From NCBI GenBank assembly GCA_034401795.1, contig CM067373.1, forward strand, positions 41,051,781 through 41,115,780: a DNA stretch of 64,000 bases, in the 5' to 3' direction. The notes under the pieces were generated by a model. The model had not been told where the DNA came from. It saw nothing but the letters and a program-made list of their open reading frames with translations, and did not search any database. This document shows, piece after piece, positions 33,536 to 44,812 of this stretch (position 1 is the first letter of the stretch; every line of letters begins with the position of its first letter). The position numbers were made by a program, and so were the translations under genes. The DNA is from Chaetoderma sp. LZ-2023a (Eukaryota > Mollusca > Caudofoveata > Chaetodermatida > Chaetodermatidae).

Positions 33536-33805
33536 CGTATCTTCAACCCCTGGATGGCTGACGCAGGCCCTACCTTCGTCACCAATACGGTAGAGGGTCT
33601 GAGTGTGGACAGGCAACTAAACATTAATTATGTTGTGTAGGTGGGATGACTATGTATCTAGGTGATATAATAGTACTCGGATAACACGGGTTACTGAACC
33701 ACCACTAGACCAATACCACGGCAATGTGACCCGCTATTGGCAAACTTACCAGCCCAATAACCTGCATTATCCGGGCAGAGTGTTCATATTGTAATCTTCT
33801 TTCAG

Positions 33806-33968
33806 GTTGATCGTCCATGATGCATTGTTTTCGTCCGTGCTGCGGGACAGTGCTAGAGTGCTACGGTTTGATGATTTGCTGGGATTGAGCACCGCTGAAG
33901 CCTCGTTAGTCAGTGATCACTACCCAGTACAACTGCGGTTCAAAGCTAAACGTACGTCCATTATATGA
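33806..33968 (+). CDS. DNase I-like gene 1, last exon
   Basis: The acceptor TTCTTTCAG (33797-33805) is followed by G|TTG ATC, completing the AG|G arginine codon of the exon ending at 27117. The exon encodes a segment ending SDHYPVQLRFKAKR and stops with TGA at 33966-33968. SDHYPV contains the Asp-His pair at the catalytic centre of DNase I. The short basic tail after the core is usual. Spacing from NCPYDR to SDHYPV fits the family. The exon itself is intact; the gene as a whole has a stop in the previous exon. A trinucleotide microsatellite begins 30 bp after the stop codon and would lie in the 3' UTR. Confidence 0.85.
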
Positions 33969-33996
33969 CAGTCCATCTGTTCCTCTGCTTGGAAAC

Positions 33997-34032
33997 GCAA
34001 CAGCCGCAGCGGCGGTGGTGGTAGCGATAGTG

Positions 34033-34093
<61 letters not shown>

Positions 34094-34139
34094 CGGCAAG
34101 CGTAGTAGTAGTAGTAGTAGTAGTAGTAGCAGTAGCAGT

Positions 34140-34183
<44 letters not shown>

Positions 34184-34292
34184 CAACAACAGCAAAACAA
34201 CAACACAAGCAGCAACAACACCAGCATCAGCAGGAGCAGCAGCAGCAGCAGCAGGTAGTAGTAGTAGTAGTAGTAGTAGTAGCAGTAGCAGT

Positions 34293-34333
<41 letters not shown>

Positions 34334-34423
34334 CAAAACAACAACACAAGCAGCAACAACACCAGCATCAGCAGGAGCAGCAGCAGCAGCAGCAGCAGGT
34401 AGTAGTAGTAGTAGTAGTAGTAG
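33997..34423 (+). repeat. Compound trinucleotide microsatellite (GTA)n (GCA)n (CAA)n, internally duplicated
   Basis: (GTA)n, (GCA)n, (CAA)n and a CACCAGCATCAGCAGGAGCAG segment occur twice in the same order (about 34030-34255 and 34256-34423). It ends at (TAG)n, directly at the 5' end of a LINE whose 3' end abuts (TAG)n again at 41166. The long ORFs here are repeat artefacts. Confidence 0.9.
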
Positions 34424-35113
34424 TCGAAGTGAACGCACGCGTTTATTTAGCTCTGCAATTGCTGCCCGAATTTGCTAGTTTCTAGCGCGATTTTGTAGAT
34501 AAATTTTATACATATATTTCGTATTAGTATTTCCTTTCAAACTTTATGTTTAATTTGTAAATTCTTGTCTTGGTTGGAGCGCATTTTGTGTCTCCATTTT
34601 CTACAGGCATTCCTCTTAGCTGGCGGTTTCCGCCATTTAATAGGGCTCCTCTTACTGTGGTCAATGCAATACATTTCTCCCCGCGCCAGTCTGCTATTTC
34701 TATAGTTCGTAGGCTAGCGCATTATATTTGGCAAGATCGCTTGAGTGAGTGGATTTAATTCCTTTGTCATTTGTAAGCACAAGCCTAGTTCTTTAACTAT
34801 ATAAATCCTTATAGTCAGTTGGCTGTCCCCGGTCAACTCGAACAGACTAACAAATATATGACTGTACTATCTATTCATATATTTGTTAGTATACTTTAAT
34901 CGGCTAGGTGTTAGTGAACCACTTAGAAAGTGGTTCAAACTAACAAATATACGACTGTACTCTCTATTCGTATATTTGTTGGTAGACGTCAGGGTTTCAA
35001 AAGGGGACACTATTTATTTAGTGTTTAGCTCTTTCCCTGACGTCCTGGTGTTATATAAGTATATATTTATTATATATAGTAGTAGTATGGGGTTCCTCCT
35101 TTGATAAACCACC

Positions 35114-36468
35114 ATGGCAACCTATAAGCGTACCCTAAGCCTTAAAATAACAACTAAGGGGTGGGGTGTCACGGCTATCGACGTGTATCATGGGTTAAAA
35201 GACGTCGTTGGCGCGGGACCTGCTACTTTGCAGGGGCTTATCAATGTTACTAAAACTGTATGGAATGTAACAGTGTCAAATGAGGGGTCAAGGAAAAGCT
35301 TCTGGAAGATGTTCTTATTGTAAAAGGTGAAGTTTGTAACGTAGAGGAAATCGAGTCAGATAGGTTGCTAGTGAAGATGACAGTTCCACTAGAAATTCCA
35401 GATGACAGAATCATGAGTGAACTAAAAAAGTATGGCAAAGTGCAAAAGATTGAACGGGAAACGTATCCCTTTGACAGAACGCTAGAAAACGGTGTAAGAC
35501 GTATTTGGTTTGATAAAGTGGATAGCCCTTTACCAAGCAGATTGACGCTTGATGGCAGCTTTGTCCTGCCCTTATGGTATAGAGGGCAAATTAAAGAATG
35601 CCGGATCTGCCTAAGTACTGACCATTTGGCAACAGATTGTCCCAATCGAAACAAATGTTTGCTCTGTGGTTCAGTTGACCATTTTAAATGGCGCTGTCCA
35701 AAAAATCGAAACAAGCCCTCAGTATCAGGAGATAATCGCCCATTAAAGGATGCAACTGAGTCAAATGCCTCTGAAGCAACCGCTACGGAAGCTGTTGTTT
35801 TGGTTCATGCCAGCGTAAATGACACAAACAAATCATCAAATCCTGTTAAAGTAACTACAGTTGATGAAATTCATGTATTAGAGGAGGGTATAACCTTAAG
35901 TCAAGAAAATACTCAAAATGCAGTGGAGCCAAACGTTGCTGTAAAAGACACGCAGGAAAATGATGATCTTACAGAAGGGCCAGTTTACAATTCCTAAGAA
36001 GATGAATTAAAATAAGGACAGGATAAGTTTAGGACTCAGAAGACAGAAAGTTCAGTCGATTTTCCGCTAAGCCCACTTGATTTAAGTCAGCTTGAAGATA
36101 TGGTAAATGATGCTCCTGCCAAATGTTACTTAAGTAGCAATAAGCGTCATAAAGAAGACAATAGCTCAGAATCTGAGATTGAAGTAAATGATATGGATGA
36201 TGATACAATGTCAGTTGCAGAATCAGATGTTCCCATTCAAACACAGAGTTCACAGATGAAAGATGAAATGGTAATGTACCGATCAGAAGGGGGTGAAGTG
36301 TTAGTGCCATATGTAACGGCGAGAGGCGTGAAATATCGTCTACTGCGCCATGATTCTGATATTTCCAAATATGAATGTTTGTCTGTGGTAGAACTAGGAA
36401 ATATTGAATTCGCAGGAAAATTAGGTAAATGGTCTAAGAAACGAGCTAAAAAACCCAAATCTAGTTAA
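35114..36468 (+). pseudogene. LINE ORF1, nucleic-acid-binding protein with CCHC knuckles
   Basis: It starts at ATG 35114 and shifts frame near 35310. It continues to a TAA at 35995 and, after a second stop a few codons later, in the same frame to 36466. Two zinc knuckles follow each other: C-x2-C-x4-H-x4-C (CRICLSTDHLATDC) and CLLCGSVDHFKWRC, about residues 75-105 of the main block. The upstream segment (VLIVKGEVCNVEEIES and on) resembles the RNA-binding part of Tx1-like ORF1 proteins. The tail is acidic and Ser-rich and ends in KKRAKKPKSS. ORF2 begins five bases after the stop. The lesions may be real decay or sequence errors. Confidence 0.75.
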
Positions 36469-36472
36469 TCTA

Positions 36473-39400
36473 ATGATGGCGGTTGTAAACATCATTTTAC
36501 AAATTATGATTATCTGCACCATCAATTGCAGAGGATTAATTACCGAATTCAAGCAGTGCCACATGCTTGAAGAATTAGCAAATGAGAGAGTTGATATTGC
36601 TTTTCTACAAGAGACCAAAATTCGAAAAGCTGAAGTGTATGAATCTCTCAAAGATATTTCAAAAGGGCAGATTTTTTTTCTCTTTATCACAAGATAATAG
36701 TGCGGGAGTGGCCATTCTTATCCTGCCCCACTGTCTCAACTATGTTGACGTTATTTCGTCGTCATCAGATCCAAATGGACGATGGATTTGTGTATCAATT
36801 GATGTACTAAACACAAGTTTAAATTTGACGTGCCTTTATGCACATACCTCTCATCAATTTAATTGCATATTAGACGAGGCTAAAGACAGAAACTCTAGGT
36901 CTAATTTTAATGACACATCGCATAATATTTTGAAACACATTTGTGAAAATAAAAGCTTGTTAGACACTTATCGGATTGAAAATCCAGAAGGCCAGGAATT
37001 TATTTGGTTTTCAACCGATGGAAGGTTAGCTTCAAGGTTAGACAGGATCTATGTAGAACGTTCATTGAAAGGTTACATGTGTAAAACTAACATAAAACCA
37101 GTAACTTTCTCTGATCACAATATGTTTTCCATCACATTAGACAATGCTGACTGGGTCAAACGAGGAGATGGATTTTGGAAACTTAATGTAGCATTGCTAC
37201 GAGATAGTTGCTACCGCAAATGTGTGGAAAGTTGTTGGAGGCATTGGGATGAAAGAAGAGGTTCGTATAAATGTATAACAGACTGGTGGGAAGATGCTAA
37301 ATCAGACCTGAAATATATTTCAAGGCAGTATTCCATTAGCAAATCACGTGAAATACGAAAGCGTAAAAAGGCGCTTCAGAGGTCGTTGTGTAAAATTAAT
37401 AAGAAAATTAATGATGGGGAATATAATTATTACGAACGATTAGTTAAATTAAAAGGTAGACTAAATGAAATAGAGCAATATCAGTTTGATGGTGCAAAAA
37501 TAAGGTCAAGAGCACAAATGCACACCGAGGGCGAAAAGCCTACACGTTACTTTTGTAATTTGGAAAAAGCAAGAGGTATAGAGAAATTAATGCGCTCACT
37601 GAAGACTAATGATGGCGTATCAGTGTGCTCAAATGCAGAAATGATTGAAACAGTATCCGAATTTTACAAATCATTGTATAAATCTGAGGGAAGCGAGGAA
37701 ACTGCAACTAGAGATGTTTTAGCTAATATAACGAAGACTTCCAGATTCATGTCGCGAAAGCTGTGACCAATCAATAACAATTGATGATTTGACAAAATCC
37801 CTCAAAGGTATGAAGTTAGAAAGGTCTCCTGGATGCGACGGACTTCCAGTTGAATTTTATCAAACATTCTGGCACATGTTTGGGCCAGTATTAGAAGAAA
37901 TAGCAACCAGCATTTTTAAGCAAGGGCATCTCCCTACATCGATGGCCCAAGCATATGTTCGGCTTATATACATGAGGGGTGACGGAAATAAAATACAGAA
38001 TTATAGACCAATCTCTCTACTCTGTGTAGATTATAAGATTATTACTCGGGCACTAACATTAAAACTTGGCGCAGTCCTAGGTGAAGTCATTCATGATGAT
38101 CAAACCTGCTCTGTGCCAGGAAGATCAATATTAAACAACACTTTGCCTATACGGGACCTTAATCAATTAGTTGAAAAGGATTGTATCCCAGCAGCAATAA
38201 TAGCACTTGATAACGAGAAGGCGTTTGACAGACTAGAATGGGATTTCTTGTTTAAGTATTTAGACCATATTGGCTTTGGTTCAAGATTTATTAAATGGGT
38301 CAATATTTTATATACTGATATAACAAGTTGCTATTTAGTTAACAATCAGCTATCCAAACCTGTAGTGATGGAACGAGGTGTCAGACAGGGTTGCTCACTG
38401 TCCCCGCTTCTATTCGTCATAGCTATGGAATCGTTGGGGGCCACATTGAGGCAACGCAATGACTTTCAAGGAATATGTATACGTGGTGTAGAAAGGCCAC
38501 TAAAGGTTTCTCAATATGCAGATGATACGACTGTGTTTTCGGGTAAAAATACGGATTTTAGAATTTTAAATGGAGTATTAACAGATTTTCAAAAGGCATC
38601 AGGACTTAAAGTCAATAAAGATAAATCTAAGGGATTGTTTTTGGGCGATTGGAAGGGCAGAACTGATAATGTGATGGATATTAACTGCTCAAATGATGTC
38701 ATAAAAATTTTGGGTATTTACTTTAGTAGAGAACAAAATGTATTACTACACTGGGAAGAGGAGGATATCCAAGCTAAAGTGTGCATTACTAAATTGGAAA
38801 CGACGTCGCCTAACTGTCTTTGGCAGGACATTTGTCCTTAATAATTTAATTTTATCTGGACTGTGGTATACCGCTTCTTTATTCATATGCCCAAATCAGT
38901 AGAGTCAAAGATCAACACGTTACTTTTGTCCTTCTTATGGGAGGACAAAGCCCATTTAGTATCACAGTCAATCCTCACCAATGAAAAGCATGCCGGAGGC
39001 CTGGATTTGGTTAATGTTTCAGCAAAGTGTGCTTCTTTAAAATTGAAATTCTTGAATAAGTTACTTACTTCAAACTCATCTTGGTCAAGTGTTTCAAGGG
39101 CACTTCTCCAAGGGTACGTTGACCCATTTCCAGTAGAATGTTTATTTATGTGCAATAAATTGCCACCTAATCATCAAAAGATTCCAAATGTATATAAAGA
39201 ACAGCTCGAAGCCTTAAACATATTTACACGATCAATGCCACAACCCAATTGTTGGGAAGATGCCTTAGAGCAACGTCTTTGGGGCAACGAGTTGATTCGT
39301 GATATTGATGATGTATTATATTTGCCCTCTATGGCCAAAAATGGTATTCAATATTTACGTGACTTGGTAAATCCGAAATCTCGTAGATGGATTGCGATGC

Positions 39401-40257
39401 AAGATGTAGCAAGAATAACATCAATGAGACATATTGATGCTCAGCGCTTATTTGTTAGAATAAAGAATGCAATACCTGCTGTATGGTTCAAATTGCCGAA
39501 AGCACGTGGCAACATTGATATGTTGCAACCAACATTAGTATTTATGTCAGAACATAAAAAATACAACATGGCATCTAGAGACTGGTATAGAATTCTAATG
39601 CAAAGTCTGAGACAGACTCCTATTGTGGGTAGGCATTGGAACAATTTAGGATGCACGCCAAAGAACTGGAAAAATGCCTGGAAAGCAATACATCTACCTT
39701 GTCTACCAGGAAATGCACGGGACCTGGCATGGCGATTACTCCATCGAAGGCTATGGGTCGGTCATCTTACTTATATGTGTAAAATATCAAGTACAGACCG
39801 GTGCTTATTATGTAATACTGAGGAGGAAACGATAGACCATCTATGTACTCAGTGTCGCATAACTACAGGCTTTTGGGTATATATCAATATGCTCCTTGCT
39901 AAATTTGGAACCAAATATGTGAATTTAGTGGCTGAAACAATTTTGTTCAAAGATTGCTCAACTATCGGACGAATCATTAATAGCAAGGAGAAAGAATTGT
40001 TAATAACCCTGTTATCTGTAGGAGTGTGGGCCATCTGGAAGCATCGGTGTTCAGAGGCCAGAGATAAAACCGGCAACAACCATCAGAGAGCCATACAAGC
40101 TATATTTCGATCATTGTTGATAAACTGCATTCATTGTGAATTTTACAGGCTAGTAGAACATGGGAGAGAAAGTAGATTTAAAGACGTATGGTGCAAAACT
40201 GGCCTAGTATCAATTGAATACGGATATCTTAAAATATCAGAAGCGGAACTTGTATAA
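36473..40257 (+). pseudogene. LINE ORF2, APE endonuclease and reverse transcriptase, L1/Tx1-like
   Basis: It starts at ATG 36473 (ICTINCRGL...FLQETK: endonuclease N-terminus). The frame changes at a run of eight T's near 36670, where homopolymer slippage is likely. The endonuclease continues with FSDHNM near 37110. The RT follows: SPGCDGLPVEFY, NYRPISLLCVDYKI, ALDNEKAFDRLEWDF, GVRQGCSLSPLLFVIAMESL, and the intact catalytic box QYADDTTVF. Two compensating frame changes flank about 38790-38885, a region whose alternate frame reads through sensibly. The C-terminal part (38863-40257) is open and holds CLLCNTEEETIDHLCTQC, the Cys/His cluster usual after the L1/Tx1 RT. About four lesions in 1260 codons. 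Confidence 0.85.
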
Positions 40258-40628
40258 GCTAGCACACTCGCTGCTTGCTGTATATTGATAAATGCTATTT
40301 TAATTTAATTTAATTGCCTTTATTTTGAAATTGTAATGCCTTAGGAGACTCTAATCTTGACGAATATCCTAACCTTGGGATCAGAATATTTAAATATCAA
40401 ATGAGCATAATGTCAATATTCTGGAGGTGATCCGATTTTCAAGTTAACAATTAGCTTCCTGTTGTAAATATTTACTGTAGGTGTATTTGTTCCAGGGTAA
40501 TTTGCAAAAACTTACAATGAAGTAAATTTAGAATGTGAACCCAGAGCGCCATCTAAGTAGTCATAGTTTGTATACGTTTGCTTTGTGCATTATATTATAT
40601 AAAGGCTACTACGTCCGTTGGGTATTTA

Positions 40629-40893
40629 ATAATCGGCTAACTGGCATCAATGAGTGACCTTTTGTTACTTATTGACGAGTCACCTCGCCACTTGTTGGCG
40701 AGCTGCACTCGCCATTTGGCCTACTACTATACGGTGTTCTACGTTAAACTACATATGATCTACTTAGCCTGTCGGTCATGAATCGGCTCAATGGCATCAA
40801 TGATTAGCAGTAGCTTACTGCTAATTATTGATGAGTGGCTTTACCACTTGTTGGTTAGCTATGCTCGCCATTTGGGCCTACTACTACACAAAT
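40629..40893 (+). repeat. Tandem duplication in the LINE 3' UTR, unit about 155 bp
   Basis: Both units contain ATCGGCT, GGCATCAATGA, a hairpin-forming GT/AGTTACT stretch, ATTGATGAGT, CCACTTGTTGG, CTCGCCATTTGG and CCTACTACTA. Tandem 3' UTR repeats are common in LINEs. Confidence 0.8.
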
Positions 40894-41165
40894 AGCAATG
40901 TCTTTGTTGAATTATGTTATGTTATCAGCTCTTTATTAATTATGTTTTCTATGTAGTTATGCCACGGTTGTGGTATATGATAATAGAGTATTTTAGCTTG
41001 CACTGTTTTGACATGTTAGGTTTGTATTGTTATTCTATTAATAAAGCCTGCTATTTCAACCGATTTTTTATGGGGGTTTGCAAGCCTTTATAAAGGAGTT
41101 CCTCTGGGAAGTGTATCCGACTGCGTCAGCGTCGGATTTAAAAAAAAAAAAGAAAAAAAATGTAC

Positions 41166-41237
<72 letters not shown>

Positions 41238-41300
41238 AAGCAGCAGCAGCCGAAGCAGTAGTAGCAGTATTAGCCGTATCATCATCAGCATCATCAGCAT

Positions 41301-41341
<41 letters not shown>

Positions 41342-41430
41342 GCGGCGGTGGCTTCGGCGATGAAGACGCCGATGACGGCGCCATCGACAGTGCCGGTGGC
41401 GGCCGTGGCGGAAGTGACGGCGGCGGCATA
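41166..41430 (+). repeat. (TAG)n with CAG/CAT/GCG trinucleotide runs
   Basis: (TAG)n from 41166 to about 41237, then AGC, ATC and GGC triplet runs. It is probably the downstream half of the microsatellite at 33997-34423, split by the LINE. Confidence 0.85.
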
Positions 41431-41604
41431 GTAGTAGTTTTTGGTGTTTAGTGCAGTAGTTTTCTTAAAATGTTAGTGATATTTACTAGTATTCTTAGCT
41501 GTGTATTATTTCAGAAGCCGCTATCTTGGCCAGCTCTGGCGTGTCAGATGTGTCTAGCTCCGCGATGATGGTCAGTCTTTTTCGCCGTCATCATGTTCAG
41601 AACG

Positions 41605-41765
41605 TAACTTAGGAGGGAGGAGGCGGATGGAGAAGAGGGAAATGGGTGGGTGTGGATGGGGAGGAGGGCGAGTAGGATGGATGAGGAGAGGAGGATGAGG
41701 AGAACGAGGGGAATGGGAGGATGGGGAAGAGACGTTGTGGAGGAGGGTGAGGGTGGGAGTGGTTC
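41605..41765 (+). repeat. Purine-rich tract, GGGA/GGAGGA
   Basis: About 160 bp almost devoid of pyrimidines on this strand (GGAGGGAGGAGG, GGATGGGGAGG). Low complexity, non-coding; could form a triplex or G-quadruplex. Confidence 0.75.
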
Positions 41766-42281
41766 TGTGGAGTTAGCAACAACAACTAGTGCTATTAAAG
41801 ATGCCAATGATAATGCCAATGACGATGATGACGATCACGATTATTATGTATTTATTTCTATATTTTCTATATAAATGAGAGCCTTATTACAATTGCGTAC
41901 ACTTTATAATTTTAAGATATTTTTTATATATATTTAAGACAAGTAAATTGTTATTATAATAACAAATTGTGCGTTAAACGCATGCATTCGAGTTCATTCA
42001 ATGTACCAATGTGATATACAGTCACATCTGGCTATATCAGACACTGTCATGCCACCAACATACTTACTAACGGAACCCTGGAATTTACTGTGACGGGTCT
42101 GGGCCCAAACTGGACCGTATTGGCCTAGTATTGGTCAAGTACTGGCCCAGTAACCTGCGTTATCAGCCAGATGCTCACCTAACTGAATTACTGCTGTAAA
42201 TATCTCCTTGTAACCAAGAACTGTGGTTCCCTAAGGCAGATGATCTTATGACCAACAGTGCTAAAGAACACTTTGCGCCCC

Positions 42282-42359
42282 CCCCCCCCACCCCACCCCC
42301 AAGCAAGTGTCCATACAGGCCTGTGGCCTGCAGCGGGTTGTGAGTGGCTGTCGGTGGAG

Positions 42360-42390
<31 letters not shown>

Positions 42391-42411
42391 CTGCCTGCCT
42401 GCCTGCCTGCC

Positions 42412-42443
<32 letters not shown>

Positions 42444-42532
42444 TGGTGGTGGTTGGTTGTGGGTGGGGAGGGGGTGGGTGGTTTGGTGGGGGTGGGTGGG
42501 GGGGGGGGGTGGAGGGGGGTGGGGGTGGAGGG
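42282..42532 (+). repeat. C-run, (GCGT)n(GCCT)n(GCGT)n and G-rich tract
   Basis: A C run (42282-42300), a spacer, then GCGT repeats switching to GCCT repeats and back (42360-42445), followed by G-rich GGTGGG/GGGGGG sequence to 42532. Open frames across it are artefacts. Confidence 0.9.
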
Positions 42533-43484
42533 ATATGTACTATGTAAATTACGCATCTAAAACTAAAATAGCTTCATTACCAGCTGACGGTAAACATTGA
42601 CCTCCAGAAATACACATACGTGAGAGTCTTCAGTGGGGTTTTTTTATAATGAAAACTGGGATTTCAAAGGCTTCTGCTTTTGATTAAATACCTTTAAAAC
42701 TAACCTTTCTCTAAAGGGCGGGGGGGGGGGGTTTGGTGTTTGGTAAATGTTTTTCAGTGTTTTCCAAGATTTTTCAGGGGCTTTCTTCAGTTTCCACTCT
42801 CATCAGTGAATACAGGACAAGCGCTCTTAGAGCAACTAGACATCGGAAATCTTTCTGGGGCCCTATCTATCCTTTTGTCCCCCTTACTACCAAGTACACG
42901 CTGCAGTCTTGCCATTTTAACCGTATTTGACTGAGTGGTTCCAATGTAGCCTACAGACACTTAACAATTTTAATAAAAAAGCTGCGCTTGTTGTTGGACA
43001 TACTCCTTCTAGAATTTATCTACAAAATATACACGCCATCCACTGAATCTGGTCTCAATATTATATTGCTGAAATAAAGCCAGCAAATTTTTATTTTATC
43101 ATATATGTATACATACAATTGCCATTAAAGACACATGTTTGCTTTGCCCTGGTCGTCTGTAGTAAGAAAATACACATGCACCGAGGATGTAAGACAGTGG
43201 TCTTTATTTAACTTTGAAAGCCAAAGACCAAATATACCTACCAAACATTTATATACAGTAAGACATATTCTTAGTCCGGGAGACAAACTTCCTTAGATGT
43301 TCATAATAAGATCACTGTCTTACATAGTTACAAGTTGGCCACCTTTTCTTGTTTCTTGGTTTTGTTTGCTTGATATACCCTGCCCAATGCGCATCCAATC
43401 AGATTACTCAGCTCATCCACAGTCTGATGACACAGACTATTTAGATCATTGAACAATGGGTAGATCAGATCTACCACTCAGGTA

Positions 43485-43560
43485 TATAACGTCATACTTA
43501 AATACGTCACATGTCGGCTGACGTCATAATCAAAACGCGTAATGAATGACGTATCTAGGT
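43485..43560. promoter_or_regulatory. Cluster of TGACGT/ACGTCA motifs
   Basis: AACGTCAT, TACGTCAC, TGACGTCATA and TGACGTAT lie within 75 bp. Further on come GACGAATTGT and TGTATGTCTTTA, also present near 25990 (inverted) and 62490, so it belongs to a dispersed repeat. A promoter role is unproven. Confidence 0.4.
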
Positions 43561-43856
43561 CCGTTATGCACATTGAATAGTCTGGAACATGTACCGTGTG
43601 GACGAATTGTATGTCTTTAATATTATTATCCTTACCTGTATAGTTATTAATCTGCGATGCAATCACAGATCATTAAAATCACTCTTTCTTCTTCTTTCTT
43701 TCTTTTCTTTATTTCTTTCTTTCTTTCTTAGTCTTCGTCAAAAACTTTGCACCACATCTCCTTCTACAATTTTTCTTGGACCAACTCCAAACTTGTCCAA
43801 TTCTGCTACCCAGTCTGGAATCGTGTCCTTGTGCATTTTTTCCCGGATTCGTCCCA

Positions 43857-43958
43857 GGGGTTTTGATTTTTTCGGATTCGCCCAAGGGGTTTTGATTTTT
43901 TTCGGATTCGCCCAAAGGGTTTTGATTTTTTTCGGATTCGCCCAAGGGTTTTCGAACT
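43857..43958 (+). repeat. About 30-bp minisatellite, 3-4 copies
   Basis: The unit GGGGTTTTGATTTTTTTCGG followed by ATTCGCCCAA repeats three times plus a partial copy. Preceded by a TTTC-rich tract (43683-43730). Confidence 0.85.
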
Positions 43959-44499
43959 ACTCACTTTTCTGCTGGCAAAAAGTCCTATAGGAAACGTATA
44001 GTGATTTTGAGTATTGGTTTTTAAACTGCTACTACACCTAGGGTGAAATTCAATAAGGAGGTTTAGCGAGACCTGGCTTAGAGAGCTAAACCGGCTTTAG
44101 CTATTACTAGGTTTGAATGTGCATTTAGACTGGCTTAAAATACTTGACCAATAAAAAATAATTTAGCACACATATTACCTTTCTAAATATATGTACATTT
44201 AAATCGATTCTGTGAAAGCTATAAGATAATCTTCTGAGAATATCAAAATTTAAACCAGCTAACAAACCAGCTAATACACATGATAACAAGCAAACCCGAT
44301 TTCAAGAAGCTAGTTTATATAATTAAGCTAGAAACAAATGTCATCAAAATTTAAACATGGGGTAGGGTAGTTTAACTCCTATTGTCATGTGTAAAATCGG
44401 CACTTTTATAACTTGTTAGCTAACAAAACAGAAAGCCCGCTGATTATTCTGAGAAAAATTGGACAACCCTGTTGCTGCCTTGGTCAGAAATGACTATCA

Positions 44500-44690
44500 A
44501 TAAAGTTGCTCGAAATATTTTCAGCTAGTCTTGCAACATTGACTGCCCTGCTGATTATTTTGATAACTATTTGATTGAAAGTTGTTGCGTCAGTGATGTT
44601 CAGAAAAAAATGATAATCAAATCGTTACCAAGTGACAATTGTATTATAAACACCAATTTGATTGAAAGTTGTTGCTGCAGTTTTCAGTAA
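44500..44690. repeat. Cluster of diverged palindromic family fragments
   Basis: TTTGATTGAAAGTTGTTGC occurs twice (44570 and 44657), and GTTGCTGCCTTGGTCAG occurs at 44471. Each is half of the palindromic unit; arms are incomplete. Confidence 0.5.
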
Positions 44691-44812
44691 GCATAAATAT
44701 ATTTGTTGTCACTTGCACCATAGCAAATATACAACTGGTATTGAACTATGCTAGGCACTTACTATGCGTTCACCTTGGAAGTCAGCATAAGAATGACTAG
44801 CATTAGCGTTAT

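Larger units (their letters stand above)
27118..33805 (+). other. Last intron of DNase I-like gene 1, about 6.7 kb, filled with repeats
   Basis: It starts GTAAGC and ends TTCTTTCAG, and joins a codon split AG|G in matching phase. It holds a C-rich stretch (27180-27350), a LINE fragment on the opposite strand (29215-30520), a palindromic MITE (28989-29096), a duplication (31455-31745), a TGACGT-containing repeat (32110-32190) and a 43-bp minisatellite (32828-33535). In 27350-28800 and 30560-31450 I see nothing recognisable. Confidence 0.7.
34424..41165 (+). mobile_element. L1/Tx1-type LINE, about 6.7 kb, inside a (TAG)n microsatellite
   Basis: Structure: a 5' UTR of about 690 bp with paired TATTCATATATTTGTTAG-type dyads; ORF1 with two zinc knuckles; ORF2 with APE endonuclease, RT and a Cys/His C-terminal region; a 3' UTR of about 900 bp with a tandem duplication; a 7-bp-stem hairpin (ATCCGAC / GTCGGAT near 41115-41138); and an A-rich tail (41141-41160). 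Sequence before 34424 and after 41165 is (TAG)n. ORFs carry a handful of frameshifts and stops, so it is near full length and fairly young but probably inactive. Confidence 0.85.

Noticed and set aside
32801-33640. 279-codon ORF with an internal 43-residue repeat, and the possibility of a CRISPR-like array
   Set aside because: A 43-bp minisatellite with no unique spacers, open in all frames. Eukaryotic intron context.
33906-34485. Poly-Val/Ala/Gln and poly-Leu ORFs
   Set aside because: Trinucleotide repeats; no conserved domain.
43000-43080. Possible LINE 3' end peptide (FNKKAALVVGHTPSRIYL)
   Set aside because: Too short and without supporting RT sequence nearby.
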